A program made the translations under genes and the position numbers. Under the pieces are notes generated by a model. That model searched no databases. It worked only from the letters and a program-made list of their open reading frames with translations, and had not been told where the DNA came from. This document shows, one piece after another, positions 53,402 to 64,000 of a stretch of 64,000 nt of DNA. The stretch covers positions 992,001 to 1,056,000 of the forward strand of contig NZ_CP009518.1 in the NCBI RefSeq assembly GCF_000970325.1, read 5' to 3'. Each line of letters starts with the position of its first letter. The first letter of the stretch is position 1. This stretch comes from Methanococcoides methylutens MM1. Its GTDB lineage: Archaea > Halobacteriota > Methanosarcinia > Methanosarcinales > Methanosarcinaceae.

Positions 53402-55810
53402 ATGAGTGAGCTAACTACAGGTAGTTTTTCTATCGACGACCTCGAAAATGTTCAGATCACCATCAACAACATTGTAGGTGCTATTGAAAAAGAAGCAGAA
53501 AGCAGTGATGTTGAGATGGGGCCAACAGTTAAGCCCGGAGTCTCATCACTAAGAGATTGGGATCACAATGTTCTTGACAGGTACAACGCCGTCTACACTC
53601 CAATGTGTGACCAGTGCTGTTACTGTACTTTCGGACCATGTGATCTTAGCGGTAACAAAGAAGGAGCTTGTGGTATAGACCTTGCAGGTCATAATGCACG
53701 TGAGTTCATGCTTCGTGTCATCACAGGTGCAGCAGCACACTCCGGACACGGAAGACACCTTCTTCATCACCTGATCGGCCTTTATGGCAAGGATCACCCA
53801 CTTGATGTTGGTGCTACTAATATCATTGCTCCAAACGTCCAGCTTGTTACAGGTGTCCAGCCAAAGACACTTGGTGACCTTGATGATGTTCTCAGTTATG
53901 TTGAAGAACAGATCACACAGTTGCTTGCAGCCGTCCACATGGGTCAGGAAGGAGCAGCTATTGATTTCGAATCAAAGGCGCTTCATGGCGGTATGATCGA
54001 CCATGTTGGTATGGAGATCTCAGATATCGCACAGATATCCTGTCTTGAGTTCCCTAAGGCAGATGAGGAACCACCTCTTGCTGATATCGGAATGGGTTGC
54101 ATTGATTCATCCAAGCCAACACTGATCGTTATCGGACACAATGTTGCAGCGATCACTGACATCATTGATTACATGGATGAGAAAGGTCTCAATGAAACGA
54201 TGGAGCTTGGAGGTCTGTGTTGTACTGCACTTGACATGACCCGTTACAAGGCAGAGGACAGGACAGCTCCACAGGCAAAGATCGTCGGTACCCTTGCAAA
54301 GGAACTGAAGACCATCAGGTCCGGAATTCCTGATGTTATCGTCGTTGATGAGCAGTGTATCCGTGCTGATGTTCTTGAAGAGGCAAGCAGACTCATGATC
54401 CCTGTCATCACTACCAATGATAAGGTCATGTACGGACTTAAGGACCGTTCCAATGATGATATCGAAGACATTATTGAAGACCTTACTACCGGAAAGGAAA
54501 AGGGTGCACTCATGTTTGATTACGAGAAGCTCGGAGAACTTGCACCACGTCTCACAATAATGATGTCCGAGATCAGGAAACAGAAAGGCATTAAGGCACT
54601 TCCGGAAGAAGGGGACCTTAAGGCAATTGCAGACACCTGTGTTCACTGTGGTGCCTGTGAAGTTGCATGTCCTGACAGCCTTCCTATCAGTGAGGCATTT
54701 ACTCGCCTTAGTGAAGGTGACCTGACAAAGTTCGAGTGGATCCATGACAAATGTATTGCATGTGGCCGTTGCGAATATGCATGTCCTAAGGACATCGATG
54801 TCGTTGACGTCATCGAGAAATGCTCACAGAGCCTGATTAGTGAGGAAGTCGGAAAGGTCCGTGCAGGAAGAGGACCTATCAGTGATCCTGAGATCAGGGA
54901 AGAAGGTGTCAACCTTGTTCTTGGTACCACCCCTGGTATCGTTGCACTGGTCGGATGTTCTAACTATCCTGATGGAACAAAAGATCTCTACACAATTGCA
55001 GATGAGATGCTCAGAAGGAACTACATCGTTGTTGTTTCCGGTTGTTCAGCAATGGACCTCGGTATGTACAAGAACGAGGATGGCCTCACACTTTATGAAC
55101 AGTATCCATCAAGGTTCAGGAGCGGTGGCCTGATGAACACCGGTTCATGTGTTTCCAACTCACACATCACAGGTGCGGTTATCAAGGTCGCAGCAATCTT
55201 CGCACAGAAGAATATCTCCGGTAACTACGAGGAGATCGCAGATTACACACTCAACCGTGTTGGTGCTGTTGGTGTTGCATGGGGTGCATATTCCCAGAAA
55301 GCAGCTTCCATCGGAACAGGCTGCAACAGACTTGGTGTCCCTGTAATCCTCGGTCCTCATGGTTCAAAGTACCGCAGGGCACTTATTTCAAAGCCATATG
55401 AGGAAGATAAATGGAATGTCTTCGATGCAAGGGATGGAAGCGAGATGAAGATCCCGGCAGCTCCGGACTATCTGCTTACCACCGCTGAGACCGTTGAGGA
55501 AATGATGCCAATGCTCGCAAAGAGCTGTATCCGCCCAAGTGACAACAACATGGGAAGGATGATCAAGCTGACACATTACATCGAGCTTACCCAGAAATAT
55601 CTCGGCGTCATGCCCGATGACTGGCATAAGTTCGTCAGGACCGAGACAGACCTTCCGCTTGCAAAGCGTGAAGATCTTCTGAAGATCCTGGAAGCAGAGC
55701 ACGGATGGGAAATTGACTGGAAGAGAAAGAAGATCCTTTCCGGACCAGCAATGAAATCCGATGTTTCAGCACAGCCAACCAACCTCAAGAGACTTTGCAA
55801 GGAGGCTTAA
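53402..55810 (+). CDS. cdhA: CO dehydrogenase/acetyl-CoA synthase alpha subunit (CODH)
   Basis: This 802-residue nickel CODH interconverts CO and CO2 and passes electrons to ferredoxin. Cys-rich N-terminal [12 protein letters not shown] binds the shared Fe-S clusters B and D, and two ferredoxin motifs ([12 protein letters not shown] and [12 protein letters not shown]) add clusters typical of the archaeal alpha subunit. Further Cys and His motifs of the C cluster are present (for example [31 protein letters not shown]). It begins the operon cdhABC-cooC-cdhDE, whose gene order matches that of Methanosarcina. Confidence 0.97.
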   Translation: MSELTTGSFSIDDLENVQITINNIVGAIEKEAESSDVEMGPTVKPGVSSLRDWDHNVLDRYNAVYTPMCDQCCYCTFGPCDLSGNKEGACGIDLAGHNAREFMLRVITGAAAHSGHGRHLLHHLIGLYGKDHPLDVGATNIIAPNVQLVTGVQPKTLGDLDDVLSYVEEQITQLLAAVHMGQEGAAIDFESKALHGGMIDHVGMEISDIAQISCLEFPKADEEPPLADIGMGCIDSSKPTLIVIGHNVAAITDIIDYMDEKGLNETMELGGLCCTALDMTRYKAEDRTAPQAKIVGTLAKELKTIRSGIPDVIVVDEQCIRADVLEEASRLMIPVITTNDKVMYGLKDRSNDDIEDIIEDLTTGKEKGALMFDYEKLGELAPRLTIMMSEIRKQKGIKALPEEGDLKAIADTCVHCGACEVACPDSLPISEAFTRLSEGDLTKFEWIHDKCIACGRCEYACPKDIDVVDVIEKCSQSLISEEVGKVRAGRGPISDPEIREEGVNLVLGTTPGIVALVGCSNYPDGTKDLYTIADEMLRRNYIVVVSGCSAMDLGMYKNEDGLTLYEQYPSRFRSGGLMNTGSCVSNSHITGAVIKVAAIFAQKNISGNYEEIADYTLNRVGAVGVAWGAYSQKAASIGTGCNRLGVPVILGPHGSKYRRALISKPYEEDKWNVFDARDGSEMKIPAAPDYLLTTAETVEEMMPMLAKSCIRPSDNNMGRMIKLTHYIELTQKYLGVMPDDWHKFVRTETDLPLAKREDLLKILEAEHGWEIDWKRKKILSGPAMKSDVSAQPTNLKRLCKEA

Positions 55811-55812
55811 TC

Positions 55813-56328
55813 ATGGTAGATGTTATCAAGAACACCCAGATGCACTGCACATACGGTTGCAAGACCTCAAAGGCAGTGCAGCCAAATGTCGCTGGAAAGA
55901 TGATCTCAAAAGCAAAACGTCCTCTTCTTATTGTAGGATCCCAGGTCCTTAAGGATGAAGAGCTGTTGAAGCGTACCATCGAGATCGCAAAGAAAGCAGA
56001 TTTGCCGGTAGCAGCTACCGGCCATTCTATTAGTGGAATGGTTGATTCAGGTGTCAATGCAAAATACATCAATGTGCATTCACTGGCAACATATCTTTGT
56101 GATCCTAACTGGAAGGGACTCGATGGCGAAGGTCAGTATGATACCGTAATTATGCTGGGACATATCAAATACTATGTCAACCAGGTACTCTCCGGTCTCA
56201 AGAGCTTTTCCAATCTCAAGACCATTTCAATTGAAAGGTTTTACATTCAGAATGCGACCATGTCCTTCGGGAACATCACTCCTGAAGTACACGTTGAAGC
56301 ACTGGATGAATTGATCGAGAATCTCTAA
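55813..56328 (+). CDS. cdhB: CODH/ACS epsilon subunit
   Basis: This 171-residue subunit binds the alpha subunit to form the CODH component. It has the flavodoxin-like fold expected for CdhB, with [11 protein letters not shown] and [12 protein letters not shown]. The ATG lies two bases after the cdhA stop with CAAGGAGG upstream. A 66-base gap then leads to cdhC. Confidence 0.93.
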   Translation: MVDVIKNTQMHCTYGCKTSKAVQPNVAGKMISKAKRPLLIVGSQVLKDEELLKRTIEIAKKADLPVAATGHSISGMVDSGVNAKYINVHSLATYLCDPNWKGLDGEGQYDTVIMLGHIKYYVNQVLSGLKSFSNLKTISIERFYIQNATMSFGNITPEVHVEALDELIENL

Positions 56329-56394
56329 GACTGACTGACAAAATCACATAAATCATATTACAAACATTAGATGACCATAAACGGAGGATAAAAT

Positions 56395-57801
56395 ATGGCA
56401 GAAGAATTCCCCTTTGAGATTTCCCCTATGTTCGAAGGGGAAAGGATTAGAAAGGACGGCATGCACGTCGAACTCTCAGGACCGAAATCAAAAGGATATG
56501 AGCTTGTAAGAGCTACACCTATGGATGAGATAGAGGACGGTAGGTTCACACTTATCGGCCCTGACCTTTCAGAGATGGAAGAAGGTTCAAGACACCCATT
56601 CGCAATGATCTACAAGATCGCAGGAGAACTTGTGGAAGAAGACCTTGAGTCCATTGTCGAACGTAGGAACCACGATTTCCAGAACTACATCCAGGGTATG
56701 ATGCACCTGAACCAGCGCTACGATGTGTGGGTTCGTATAAGCAAGGATGCTGTGTCCAAGGGCTTAACATCCTTTGAACCTATCGCAAAAGCTGTTATGA
56801 TGCTTTTCAAGAACGAGCTCCCATTCATTGAGAAGGTCGAAGCTGTCTATGTAACAGACCTCGCTGAGATCGAGAAAGAGATGGACGCTGTAAAGGCAGT
56901 CTATCAGTCAAGGGACGACAGGACCCGTGACCTGCATGAGGAAGATGTTGACACATTCTACGGATGCAGTCTCTGTCAGTCATTTGCACCATCCAATGTT
57001 TGTGTAATTACACCAGACAGGATCTCACTTTGTGGTGCTATCAACTGGTTCGACGGCCGTGCAGCAGCAAAGGTCGATCCTGAGGGACCACAGTTCGCTA
57101 TTCCTAAAGGCGATGTGATCGATGTAGAATCCGGTGAGTTCACCGGTGTGAACGAGATCGCAAAGTCACTTTCAAGCGGTGAATATGACCGTATCAAGCT
57201 TCACTCATTCTTCGAATATCCACATACATCCTGTGGTTGCTTCGAGGTAGTAGGTTTCTACATACCTGAGGTCGATGGTATTGGCTGGATAGACAGGGAC
57301 TATGCAGGCACTGCACCAAACGGTCTTCCATTCTCCACAATGGCAGGTCAGACAGGTGGTGGAAAGCAGGTTGCCGGTTTCCTTGGTGTAGGTATCAACT
57401 ACTTCAGGTCACCAAAGTTCATCCAGGCAGATGGCGGATGGGGCCGTGTTGTATGGATGCCAAAGAACCTGAAGGACCGTGTACTTTCTGATATTCCGGC
57501 TGAGATCGCTGATAAGGTCGCAACCGAAGAAGATGCAGCAGACCTCGATTCATTGAGGAATTTCCTTACTGACAAAGCTCATCCTATCGTCGAGAGATGG
57601 GAAGCAGAGGAAGAGCCTGAAGAAGAGGAAGAGGTAAAGGAAGAAGCAGCAGCTGCAGCACCAACAATGATGCAGGCAGCAATACCAATGCAGGGTATGC
57701 CAATGATGATGCCATCTTCATCCGGTACCGGCGGTGTCAAGATCATCCTCAAGAACGCAAAGGTCAGCATAGACAAAGTGATAATCCAGAAAAAGGAGTA
57801 A
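56395..57801 (+). CDS. cdhC: Acetyl-CoA synthase catalytic subunit (beta)
   Basis: This 468-residue subunit carries the A cluster (Ni-Ni-Fe4S4), where the acetyl C-C and C-S bonds form. Cluster ligands are visible as Cys191 and Cys194 (YGCSLCQ), with Cys203 following, and Cys280 and Cys282 (TSCGCFE), in the same pattern as the Methanosarcina protein. It ends in an acidic/Ala/Met-rich flexible tail (EEEPEEEEEVKEE, then MMQAAIPMQGM), characteristic of archaeal CdhC. The ribosome site is GGAGGAT. Confidence 0.97.
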   Translation: MAEEFPFEISPMFEGERIRKDGMHVELSGPKSKGYELVRATPMDEIEDGRFTLIGPDLSEMEEGSRHPFAMIYKIAGELVEEDLESIVERRNHDFQNYIQGMMHLNQRYDVWVRISKDAVSKGLTSFEPIAKAVMMLFKNELPFIEKVEAVYVTDLAEIEKEMDAVKAVYQSRDDRTRDLHEEDVDTFYGCSLCQSFAPSNVCVITPDRISLCGAINWFDGRAAAKVDPEGPQFAIPKGDVIDVESGEFTGVNEIAKSLSSGEYDRIKLHSFFEYPHTSCGCFEVVGFYIPEVDGIGWIDRDYAGTAPNGLPFSTMAGQTGGGKQVAGFLGVGINYFRSPKFIQADGGWGRVVWMPKNLKDRVLSDIPAEIADKVATEEDAADLDSLRNFLTDKAHPIVERWEAEEEPEEEEEVKEEAAAAAPTMMQAAIPMQGMPMMMPSSSGTGGVKIILKNAKVSIDKVIIQKKE

Positions 57802-57813
57802 ACGAGGTCTTCT

Positions 57814-58566
57814 GTGGCTAAAGTAATTGCAATAACAGGTAAGGGTGGAACAGGGAAGACTGCAATAACCAGTCTTCTCATCCGCCATCTTACAAAAACT
57901 GACAAACTGGTCCTTGCCATCGATGCAGATCCGGACACCAATCTTCCGGAGACCCTCGGTTGTGAGACCATCAAGACTGTCGGTGATATGAAACAGTTCA
58001 TGCAGGACGAAAGGGACAACTTCCCTCCTGATGTTAACAAGGAGACCATATTCGAGTCAAAGATCTATGAGATCCTCGAGGAGATGGACAATTACGACCT
58101 TATTGTAATGGGCCGTCCGGAAGGTTCCGGATGCTACTGCTATGTAAACAACCTGCTCCGTGGCATCATGGACAAGGTCGTAAAGAACTACGATGTTGTC
58201 ATCCTTGATACAGAAGCAGGGCTTGAACATTTCAGCCGCAAGATCATCCGTGATGTCGATGACCTTATCGTGGTCACTGATGGTTCAAGGCGTGGTCTGA
58301 GGACTGCAGAGCGTATCAGGGAACTCACCGAGGAACTTGAGACCAATGTCAAAAACATCTACGTTGTTGCTAACAAGGTCACAGATACCAATAAGGATGC
58401 GATCAAGAAAACCGCAGAAGGTCTTGATCTCGAACTTATCGGCACTGTTCCAATGGACAGCATGATTGCAGAAAGGGATCTGGAGGGTCTTCCCCTTTTC
58501 GATCTTTCTGATGATTCCGATGCTGTACAAGAGGTCGCAAAGATCGCGGAGAAACTTGGTCTATAA
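57814..58566 (+). CDS. cooC: Nickel-insertion ATPase CooC for CODH
   Basis: This 250-residue MinD-type ATPase has a deviant Walker A GKGGTGKTA (9-17), Walker-B-like VILDTEAGLEHF and a nickel-binding CYC (Cys107 and Cys109 in GSGCYCYV). It delivers nickel to CODH clusters using ATP. The GTG start is preceded by CGAGG. It lies between cdhC and cdhD, as in Methanosarcina. Confidence 0.94.
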   Translation: MAKVIAITGKGGTGKTAITSLLIRHLTKTDKLVLAIDADPDTNLPETLGCETIKTVGDMKQFMQDERDNFPPDVNKETIFESKIYEILEEMDNYDLIVMGRPEGSGCYCYVNNLLRGIMDKVVKNYDVVILDTEAGLEHFSRKIIRDVDDLIVVTDGSRRGLRTAERIRELTEELETNVKNIYVVANKVTDTNKDAIKKTAEGLDLELIGTVPMDSMIAERDLEGLPLFDLSDDSDAVQEVAKIAEKLGL

Positions 58567-58606
58567 GAACTTTCATTACTTCATTTAAGAAAATGGTGGA
58601 ATTCAT

Positions 58607-59923
58607 ATGTCAAATAAGATGAAATTATCAGGTCTTACTGATCTTCTCAAAGACCTTGATGTCGATTCACTCGAAGGAGTTACTATCGAGGGAGACATCG
58701 AGCTTGATATCAGTGGAGGCGGAGGTCTTAATCCTGCTATGGCCTATGCACTTGGTCATGAGGCAGCACAGATCTCATTACATGTCGCAAATATCGCAAG
58801 GATGCTGGGATACCCTATTGACCAGCTTTTCGCTGCGTCCATGGGCGGCTTCCCACAGGCTCCAATCGCTGGCCAGTCTAGGATAGAAGAGCTTATTCCT
58901 GCAAAGTTCGATGTTGCAAACATGAGCGAGTGGGCAACTCCTATTCAAGAAGTGACACTTGGTGCCACATCAGCAGACGGTGGTTCCAGGAAGAACACCA
59001 TCACCCTTGGTGGCGAGAATGCACTTCCTTACTACTTCGATGCTGAGATGCCACACCGCAACTACGTTACAATGGATGTCTTCGATATGCCTATCGGAAT
59101 GGCAAAAGCTGTTAAGGGCAACTATGAAGATGTCATCAACGACCCTGCAGAATGGGCAAAGAAGGTCGTACGTGACTTCAACGCAGACATGGTCACAATA
59201 CACCTTATCTCAACAGATCCACTTATCAACGACACTCCTGCAAGGGAGGCAGCAAAGGTCGTAGAGGATGTCCTCCAGGCAGTTGACGTACCTATCGTCA
59301 TCGGTGGTTCAGGTAACCCACAGAAGGACCCTGAGGTTCTTGAAAAGGCAGCTGAGGTCGCAGAAGGCGAGCGCGTGCTTCTTGCATCCGCAAGTCTCAA
59401 CCTTGATTATGAAAGGGTTGCAAAGGCTGCAACAGACTACGGTCATGCAGTACTTTCCTGGACACAGCTTGAGATCAATGCTCAGAAGGAGCTTAACAGG
59501 AAGCTCATGAAGCAGTGTGGAGTCCCAAGGGACAGCATTGTAATGGACCCTACAACCGCAGCACTTGGTTACGGTCTTGACTATGCTTACACTAACATGG
59601 AGCGCATAAGGCTTGCAGCTCTCATGGGTGATGATGAACTGACATTCCCAATGTCCTCCGGTACCACCAATGCATGGGGTGCCCGTGAGTCATGGATGAA
59701 GGAATCACCACTCAGCCAGGATTCTGACTGGGGTCCACGTGAGTACAGAGGTCCTATCTGGGAGATTGTCACAGGTCTTACACTCTCACTCGCAGGAAAT
59801 GACATGTTCATGATGATGCATCCAACATCTGTACAGGTGCTCAAGGAGATCACACAGACACTCTATGGTTCCATTGAGGCAGATGAGATCGACATTACCA
59901 ACTGGATCGGAGCGGAGGTGTGA
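58607..59923 (+). CDS. cdhD: Corrinoid Fe-S protein small (delta) subunit
   Basis: This 438-residue TIM-barrel subunit pairs with CdhE in the corrinoid iron-sulfur component. It takes a methyl group between tetrahydrosarcinapterin and the corrinoid. Recognisable stretches are [12 protein letters not shown] and [11 protein letters not shown]. The ribosome site is GGTGGAA. It is separated by 3 bases from cdhE. Confidence 0.95.
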   Translation: MSNKMKLSGLTDLLKDLDVDSLEGVTIEGDIELDISGGGGLNPAMAYALGHEAAQISLHVANIARMLGYPIDQLFAASMGGFPQAPIAGQSRIEELIPAKFDVANMSEWATPIQEVTLGATSADGGSRKNTITLGGENALPYYFDAEMPHRNYVTMDVFDMPIGMAKAVKGNYEDVINDPAEWAKKVVRDFNADMVTIHLISTDPLINDTPAREAAKVVEDVLQAVDVPIVIGGSGNPQKDPEVLEKAAEVAEGERVLLASASLNLDYERVAKAATDYGHAVLSWTQLEINAQKELNRKLMKQCGVPRDSIVMDPTTAALGYGLDYAYTNMERIRLAALMGDDELTFPMSSGTTNAWGARESWMKESPLSQDSDWGPREYRGPIWEIVTGLTLSLAGNDMFMMMHPTSVQVLKEITQTLYGSIEADEIDITNWIGAEV

Positions 59924-59926
59924 AGA

Positions 59927-61336
59927 ATGAAAATAAACAGCCCTCTTGAAGCTTATAAGTTCCTTCCGGGCACCAACTGTGGTGAGTGTGGTGAAACATC
60001 CTGTATGGCATTTGCATCCCACCTTATCGATAGGTCAAAGAAAGCTACTGATTGTATCCCTCTTGTGAACGAGGAGAAATACAAGAAGAAGTATGCTGAA
60101 CTTGAGGCACTTCTTGCACCTGAGATCAGGGAAGTTGTTATCGGTGTTGGTGAAAAGGCAGTAAGCATTGGTGGCGATGATGTATTGCACCGCCATAAGC
60201 TCACATTCTTCAACAAGACCGCATTCGCATACGATGTCTGGGACACCATGGATGAGAAGGACCTTGTTGAAAGGGTCAACAAGATACAGGACTTCAAGAA
60301 GTTCTATGTCGGAGACTTCCTGACACTCGACATGATCGCAGTGCGCAGCATCTCAGATGATCCTGCAAAGTTCGCAGCAGCAGTAAAGAAAGTAATGGAA
60401 ACCACTGATTTCCCAATGGTCCTCTGTTCATTCAACCCTGAAGTTCTCAAAGCAGGACTTGAGGTGGCAGCAGAGAAGAGACCACTTCTTTATGCAGCTA
60501 ACAAGGACAACTGGCAGGAAGTCGCAGCTCTTGCACAGGAATACAATGTTCCTGTGACAGTGTTTGCACCAAATGACCTTGACCTGCTCAAGTCACTTGC
60601 AAAGACCTTCTCTGAGAATGGCATTGAGGATGTTGTCCTCGATCCGGGAACATTCCCAACAGGAAAGGGACTGAAGACCACCTTCCAGAACTTCCTGAAG
60701 ATCAGAAGGGCAGGTATCAACGGTGACCGTGACATTGCATTCCCGATCATGGCAGTACCTCTTACAGCATGGATGGCACACGATGACGAGGTCAGTGCAT
60801 CCTACTGGGAGACCGTGGTCGCATCAGTGTTCACTGTCAAGTACGGCGATATCATGATACTCCACAGTATCGAGGGATACGCACAGCTTCCAGAAGTTCA
60901 CATCCGTGACACCATCTACACTGACCCACGTAAGCCGGTCACAGTAGATCCGGGAGTTTATGAGGTAGGTTCACCAACAGCAGATTCACCACTGCTTGTC
61001 ACAACCAACTTCGCCCTTACATACTACACTGTAGAGAGCGACCTGTCATCCAATGGCATTGACTGTTACCTCACAGCTATCGACACCGACGGTATTGGTG
61101 TAGAAGCTGCTGTAGCAGGCGGTCAGCTCACAGCTGCAAAGATCAAGAAGGGACTCGATGAAGCAGGCTTCGACATGAAGGAGAAGCTCAACAACAACGT
61201 AGTTGTACTTCCGGGCCTTGCAGCACGTCTCCAGGGTGATGTGGAAGACGAGACTGGTGCCGCTGTTATGATCGGTCCGGCAGATTCAGGAAGACTTCCT
61301 GGCTGGATGGAACAGAACTGGCCACCACAGAAATAA
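59927..61336 (+). CDS. cdhE: Corrinoid Fe-S protein large (gamma) subunit
   Basis: This 469-residue subunit carries an N-terminal [4Fe-4S] cluster bound by Cys18, Cys21, Cys26 and Cys43 (NCGECGETSCMAF), then a TIM barrel and a C-terminal corrinoid-binding domain. It is the last gene of the operon, followed by a strong terminator. The start codon is close to the cdhD stop (TGAAGAATG), with GGAGGTG as ribosome site. Confidence 0.96.
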   Translation: MKINSPLEAYKFLPGTNCGECGETSCMAFASHLIDRSKKATDCIPLVNEEKYKKKYAELEALLAPEIREVVIGVGEKAVSIGGDDVLHRHKLTFFNKTAFAYDVWDTMDEKDLVERVNKIQDFKKFYVGDFLTLDMIAVRSISDDPAKFAAAVKKVMETTDFPMVLCSFNPEVLKAGLEVAAEKRPLLYAANKDNWQEVAALAQEYNVPVTVFAPNDLDLLKSLAKTFSENGIEDVVLDPGTFPTGKGLKTTFQNFLKIRRAGINGDRDIAFPIMAVPLTAWMAHDDEVSASYWETVVASVFTVKYGDIMILHSIEGYAQLPEVHIRDTIYTDPRKPVTVDPGVYEVGSPTADSPLLVTTNFALTYYTVESDLSSNGIDCYLTAIDTDGIGVEAAVAGGQLTAAKIKKGLDEAGFDMKEKLNNNVVVLPGLAARLQGDVEDETGAAVMIGPADSGRLPGWMEQNWPPQK

Positions 61337-61350
61337 ACCAATTTATCCTA

Positions 61351-61386
61351 TCCGTGTCATCTCTGGCACGGAAAACCTTTTTTTTA
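61351..61386 (+). terminator. Terminator of the CODH/ACS operon
   Basis: TCCGTGTC (61351-61358) pairs with GGCACGGA (61365-61372) with one G-U, followed after six bases by TTTTTTTT at about 61378-61386. Confidence 0.85.
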
Positions 61387-61408
61387 TTGTGCTACCTTTT
61401 GTTTAGTT

Positions 61409-62359
61409 ATGGCTAAAACCAAACAAAATCAAACCAGGTCAAAGAGCACATTCCTTAAACGTCACAATAACGTTGTACTCCTGATCGGTGTTTCACTGCT
61501 ACTCGTAGGCTTTTACGGTGTCTTCTACAGCGGGCAGGAAGATCCATGGACAATGACGGACGACGGCCTGCTGTCATATCCGGAACGCGAAGAACTTGAC
61601 TATTCTGTAATTGATGTTGATGATTCAAACCCCGGTTATGTCGTGAAGACCATCAGTTACACAAGCCGGGAGGCAGAGGTTGAGTCTCTTTTAACGTTCC
61701 CTGCAAAAAATGGCAATAACAGTGATCCTCTACCTGCTGTTGTGATCCTGCCGGGTGCAGGAGTTACCAAGGAGAATGAACATAGCCTTTCCGTACTACT
61801 GGCAGATATGGGCTATGCATCTATTGTCATCGACCAGCGTAATCTTGGTGCGATAAATGTTGAAAACGACATCATGCTTTTCAGGAACGGTGCTGAACCG
61901 ATACAGTTCCTCATGGTATATGATGCCCTGATGGCCTCCGATGTGCTGCGTGACCAGCCAGAGATCGATGGTTCAAAGATAGCAATGCTGGGGTCAAGTA
62001 AAGGAGGCAGGTTCGCGATAATTGCAACATCCATCGATGATTCCATCGCCGGTGTTGTCGGCATAAGCACAAGCGGGTATGATTCCGCTTCCCTGAGCAG
62101 GGAGGATGTCGTCGATCAGGCAGCTTATGACTTCTTCATATCCATTGATCCTGACAACTATCTGGATTCAATATCACCACGTCCTTTTGTGATGATACAC
62201 TCTCTCAATGATACCATCATTCCTTATGACAACGCTTTGAAGACTTTCGAGAAATCCGAAGATCCAAAAATTTTTGGAACCGTCGATGGCGAATCTCATG
62301 GTTATACTGAAACGATGTATCCACATCTGAAAAGTGGTCTGGAAGATATCTTTGCCTGA
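61409..62359 (+). CDS. Membrane-anchored alpha/beta hydrolase
   Basis: This 316-residue protein has a cytosolic basic N-terminus and one signal-anchor helix (about 22-42), then an alpha/beta hydrolase domain outside the membrane. The nucleophile elbow is GSSKGG (G-x-S-x-G), with acid and His likely in DTIIPY and ESHGYTE. The substrate is unknown; dienelactone-hydrolase- or peptidase-like activity is possible. It stands alone after the CODH/ACS operon. Confidence 0.82.
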   Translation: MAKTKQNQTRSKSTFLKRHNNVVLLIGVSLLLVGFYGVFYSGQEDPWTMTDDGLLSYPEREELDYSVIDVDDSNPGYVVKTISYTSREAEVESLLTFPAKNGNNSDPLPAVVILPGAGVTKENEHSLSVLLADMGYASIVIDQRNLGAINVENDIMLFRNGAEPIQFLMVYDALMASDVLRDQPEIDGSKIAMLGSSKGGRFAIIATSIDDSIAGVVGISTSGYDSASLSREDVVDQAAYDFFISIDPDNYLDSISPRPFVMIHSLNDTIIPYDNALKTFEKSEDPKIFGTVDGESHGYTETMYPHLKSGLEDIFA

Positions 62360-62674
62360 TTAACGCAAGCGGTTAATGAGTTCTATTATAGGATGCAATA
62401 AGAAATTCAGGCGTTCATTTGAGGACGCCTTCATTTTGTATATTCTTATATTTTGTACTCATAACTCATGATGGTTAAAAGAAACTAAATATGTGTCTTT
62501 TCATATTTTATAATTAGAAAGCAATTCACAAAAATAGTATTTTCACAATCATTCCACTACATTGTTCTTGAAAATTCTCTTATTCAAAGCAAGAGAGTAT
62601 GAATCTTCTTGTTGGAAAAGGGTAAACTGTTGTGTTCATAAATATTGTCTGTGTAATGTAATTGAGCTTACCTT
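62360..62674. other. Intergenic, AT-rich
   Basis: 315 bases between the hydrolase and the acyltransferase stop. No gene or clear regulatory signal is seen. Confidence 0.5.
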
Positions 62675-63109
62675 TTATTTCCAAACTCCCGTAACTGTAG
62701 CACCTTCTGGAACATCTTTTAATACAATAGCACCAGCACCAATTTTTGCACCATTTCCTATTTTTATATCGCCCAAGATGCACGCAGTAGGACCAACAAA
62801 AACATTGTCCCCTAATACAGTATTACAACTGCCGCCAAGACCTCTACAACCGATTGTAACATTCTGCCGGATGATACATTTTTCACCAAATTTTACATCT
62901 CTATGCACAACAATCCCAATTGGGTGGTGAAAAGATGTAGATCTTGGAAATTGTGATAAATCCAAATCACAAAGAATCAATTTGAGAGATTTACATTGTA
63001 ACAAACAGATGTATATATTCTTTATTGTTGCTGTCGTAGCTCGTATCATTTTAGAAAAAGCTAACATGCGCATAATTTCCCCTTTTATTTGTCGATCTAA
63101 ATTCCCCAT
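62675..63109 (-). CDS. Hexapeptide-repeat acyltransferase, CysE-like C-terminal type
   Basis: This 144-residue protein has a left-handed beta-helix region, seen in FGEKCIIRQNVTIG and GDNVFVGPTACILGDIKIG, with an active-site-type His in HHPIGIVVHRDV. The organisation resembles serine O-acetyltransferase or colanic-type acetyltransferases, but the N-terminal helical domain is short. Low GC and lone position suggest recent transfer. The acceptor is unknown; surface sugar or serine acetylation is possible. Confidence 0.72.
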   Translation of the reverse strand: MGNLDRQIKGEIMRMLAFSKMIRATTATIKNIYICLLQCKSLKLILCDLDLSQFPRSTSFHHPIGIVVHRDVKFGEKCIIRQNVTIGCRGLGGSCNTVLGDNVFVGPTACILGDIKIGNGAKIGAGAIVLKDVPEGATVTGVWK

Positions 63110-63366
63110 TCCTGTATTTGTAGTATCTTTAGATATATTTTCGCATTATTAATTTTTTTTGTAGGATATGCCTGACATGCTCCATAGAATTCGATGATGT
63201 TTATGGTAAATTGAGTAATCTACTAGTACAAGATTTTTCCTAAAAAACGTTTTGAAATGGGTATACATTTTGCTTATATGCATAACATACTCTTAAATAA
63301 AATAAATCAGTTCTATCATCGTTCCTGATCTGTGGAAATAACTATCAGGACCTTTGGAGCAATATT

Positions 63367-64000
63367 ATGAAAGACCGGTATGATGTGATCGTTGTAGGAG
63401 CCGGACCGGCTGGTTCGATAGCAGCAACAAATGCTGCCAGAAAAGGACTTTCCGTTCTTCTTGTTGAGAAGCGACAGGAGATAGGTGCACCTGTAAGGTG
63501 TGCCGAAGGTGTGAGTAAACTGAGGCTCCAGCAGCATATTGAACCGGATGAGAGCTGGATCTGCTCTGAGGTCAGGGGTGCACAAATCATAGCTCCTAAT
63601 GGCATTACTATTACCATGTCCGAGGAGAATGCCGGCTCTGAGGTTGGTTATGTCCTTGATCGTAAGGTCTTTGATCGTGCACTTGCAGAGCAAACTGCGG
63701 AAGCCGGTGCTGAAGTGCTTGTGAAGGCAAGGGTTACCGGATTGATCATTGAGGACGATAGTGTATGCGGTGTAAACCTGATGTATCACGGTGAAATGCA
63801 TACTATTCGTTCAAGCATTGTTATCGGTGCAGACGGGGTTGAATCCAAAGTTGGCAGGTGGGCAGGCATTGATACATCCCTGAAACCTTCACAGATCGAA
63901 ACATGTGCACAGTTCCTTGTAAGTGGTACCGGAATAGACCAGCAATTCTGTTATTTCTACATTGGAAATGAGGTTGCACCTGCGGGATACGTCTGGTTGT
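63367..64000 (+). CDS. Geranylgeranyl reductase family flavoprotein (3' cut by window edge)
   Basis: This frame is open to the end of the window (211 residues seen). It has the FAD-binding [10 protein letters not shown] (about 11-20) after a beta strand, the [12 protein letters not shown] motif with RCAEG, and the family [12 protein letters not shown]. It belongs to the geranylgeranyl reductase family that saturates the isoprenoid chains of archaeal ether lipids. ATG 63367 is preceded by TTGGAGC. Neighbours add no clue. Full family members are near 400 residues, so about half is missing. Confidence 0.88.
   Translation, partial: MKDRYDVIVVGAGPAGSIAATNAARKGLSVLLVEKRQEIGAPVRCAEGVSKLRLQQHIEPDESWICSEVRGAQIIAPNGITITMSEENAGSEVGYVLDRKVFDRALAEQTAEAGAEVLVKARVTGLIIEDDSVCGVNLMYHGEMHTIRSSIVIGADGVESKVGRWAGIDTSLKPSQIETCAQFLVSGTGIDQQFCYFYIGNEVAPAGYVWL

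Noticed and set aside
1-64000. CRISPR arrays, tRNA, rRNA or complete insertion sequences
   Set aside because: No regularly spaced repeats, no tRNA cloverleaf and no full transposase with terminal repeats were recognised by reading; a tRNA scan could still find one missed by eye.

Overview
The window reads as a chromosome segment of a methylotrophic, marine-type methanogenic archaeon of the Methanosarcinales, most like Methanococcoides or Methanolobus. The evidence is three methanol methyltransferase cassettes (mtaCB), two monomethylamine methyltransferase cassettes (mtmCB) with in-frame amber codons read as pyrrolysine, a full archaeal CODH/ACS operon (cdhABC-cooC-cdhDE), a coenzyme B biosynthesis gene (aksA-type) and a geranylgeranyl-reductase for archaeal lipids. 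Intergenic DNA is very AT-rich with archaeal TATA boxes. The genus is inferred; no 16S rRNA or tRNA gene was recognised.

Layout. 1-9.6 kb: 3' part of a RamA-type corrinoid activase, a large PAS/GAF sensor, mtaCB copy 1 and a hydantoinase/oxoprolinase-family ASKHA protein. 9.6-16.6 kb: mtaCB copies 2 and 3, near-identical, each behind a leader of about 625 nt with a conserved promoter block, a conserved RNA hairpin region and a matching terminator. 16.7-21.5 kb: an AceTr/SatP-type transporter, a CDF-like membrane protein without metal ligands, a second ASKHA protein, and (opposite strand) a COG0523 GTPase with a His-rich tail. 21.7-28.9 kb: mostly housekeeping genes (MFS, shikimate-kinase-like, UPF0210/ACT pair, lipoprotein, Ca/Na antiporter, Usp, VIT1-like). 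29.0-29.2 kb: a G-rich, strongly structured non-coding locus.

29.6-44.5 kb, nearly all minus strand: two parallel methylamine modules. Each has mtmC, mtmB (Pyl202), a 31-32 residue membrane peptide, an APC permease and two small two-helix membrane proteins. Between the modules lie a histidine kinase/response regulator pair and two overlapping Msr-like winged-helix regulators. A desulfoferrodoxin-type superoxide reductase and a second response regulator follow module 1.

44.7-53.0 kb: an orphan IS630-type HTH protein, DUF89, a CooT-like protein, type II GAPDH, an IMPase-like phosphatase next to NAD kinase (an unfused version of the MJ0917 arrangement), an AksA-like synthase, a NYN-domain protein and a rhomboid protease with an N-terminal AN1-type zinc finger. 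53.4-61.3 kb: the CODH/ACS operon. The end holds an alpha/beta hydrolase, a hexapeptide acyltransferase and a geranylgeranyl-reductase cut by the window edge.

Together: methanol and methylamine enter through MtaBC and MtmBC, which methylate corrinoid proteins. RamA-type and possibly the mta-linked ASKHA proteins keep the corrinoids reduced. CODH/ACS makes acetyl-CoA for biosynthesis. The least described parts are the small-subunit permease modules, the mta-linked accessory set (two ASKHA proteins, CDF-like protein, GTPase), the mtaCB2/3 leader RNA and several orphan structured RNAs.
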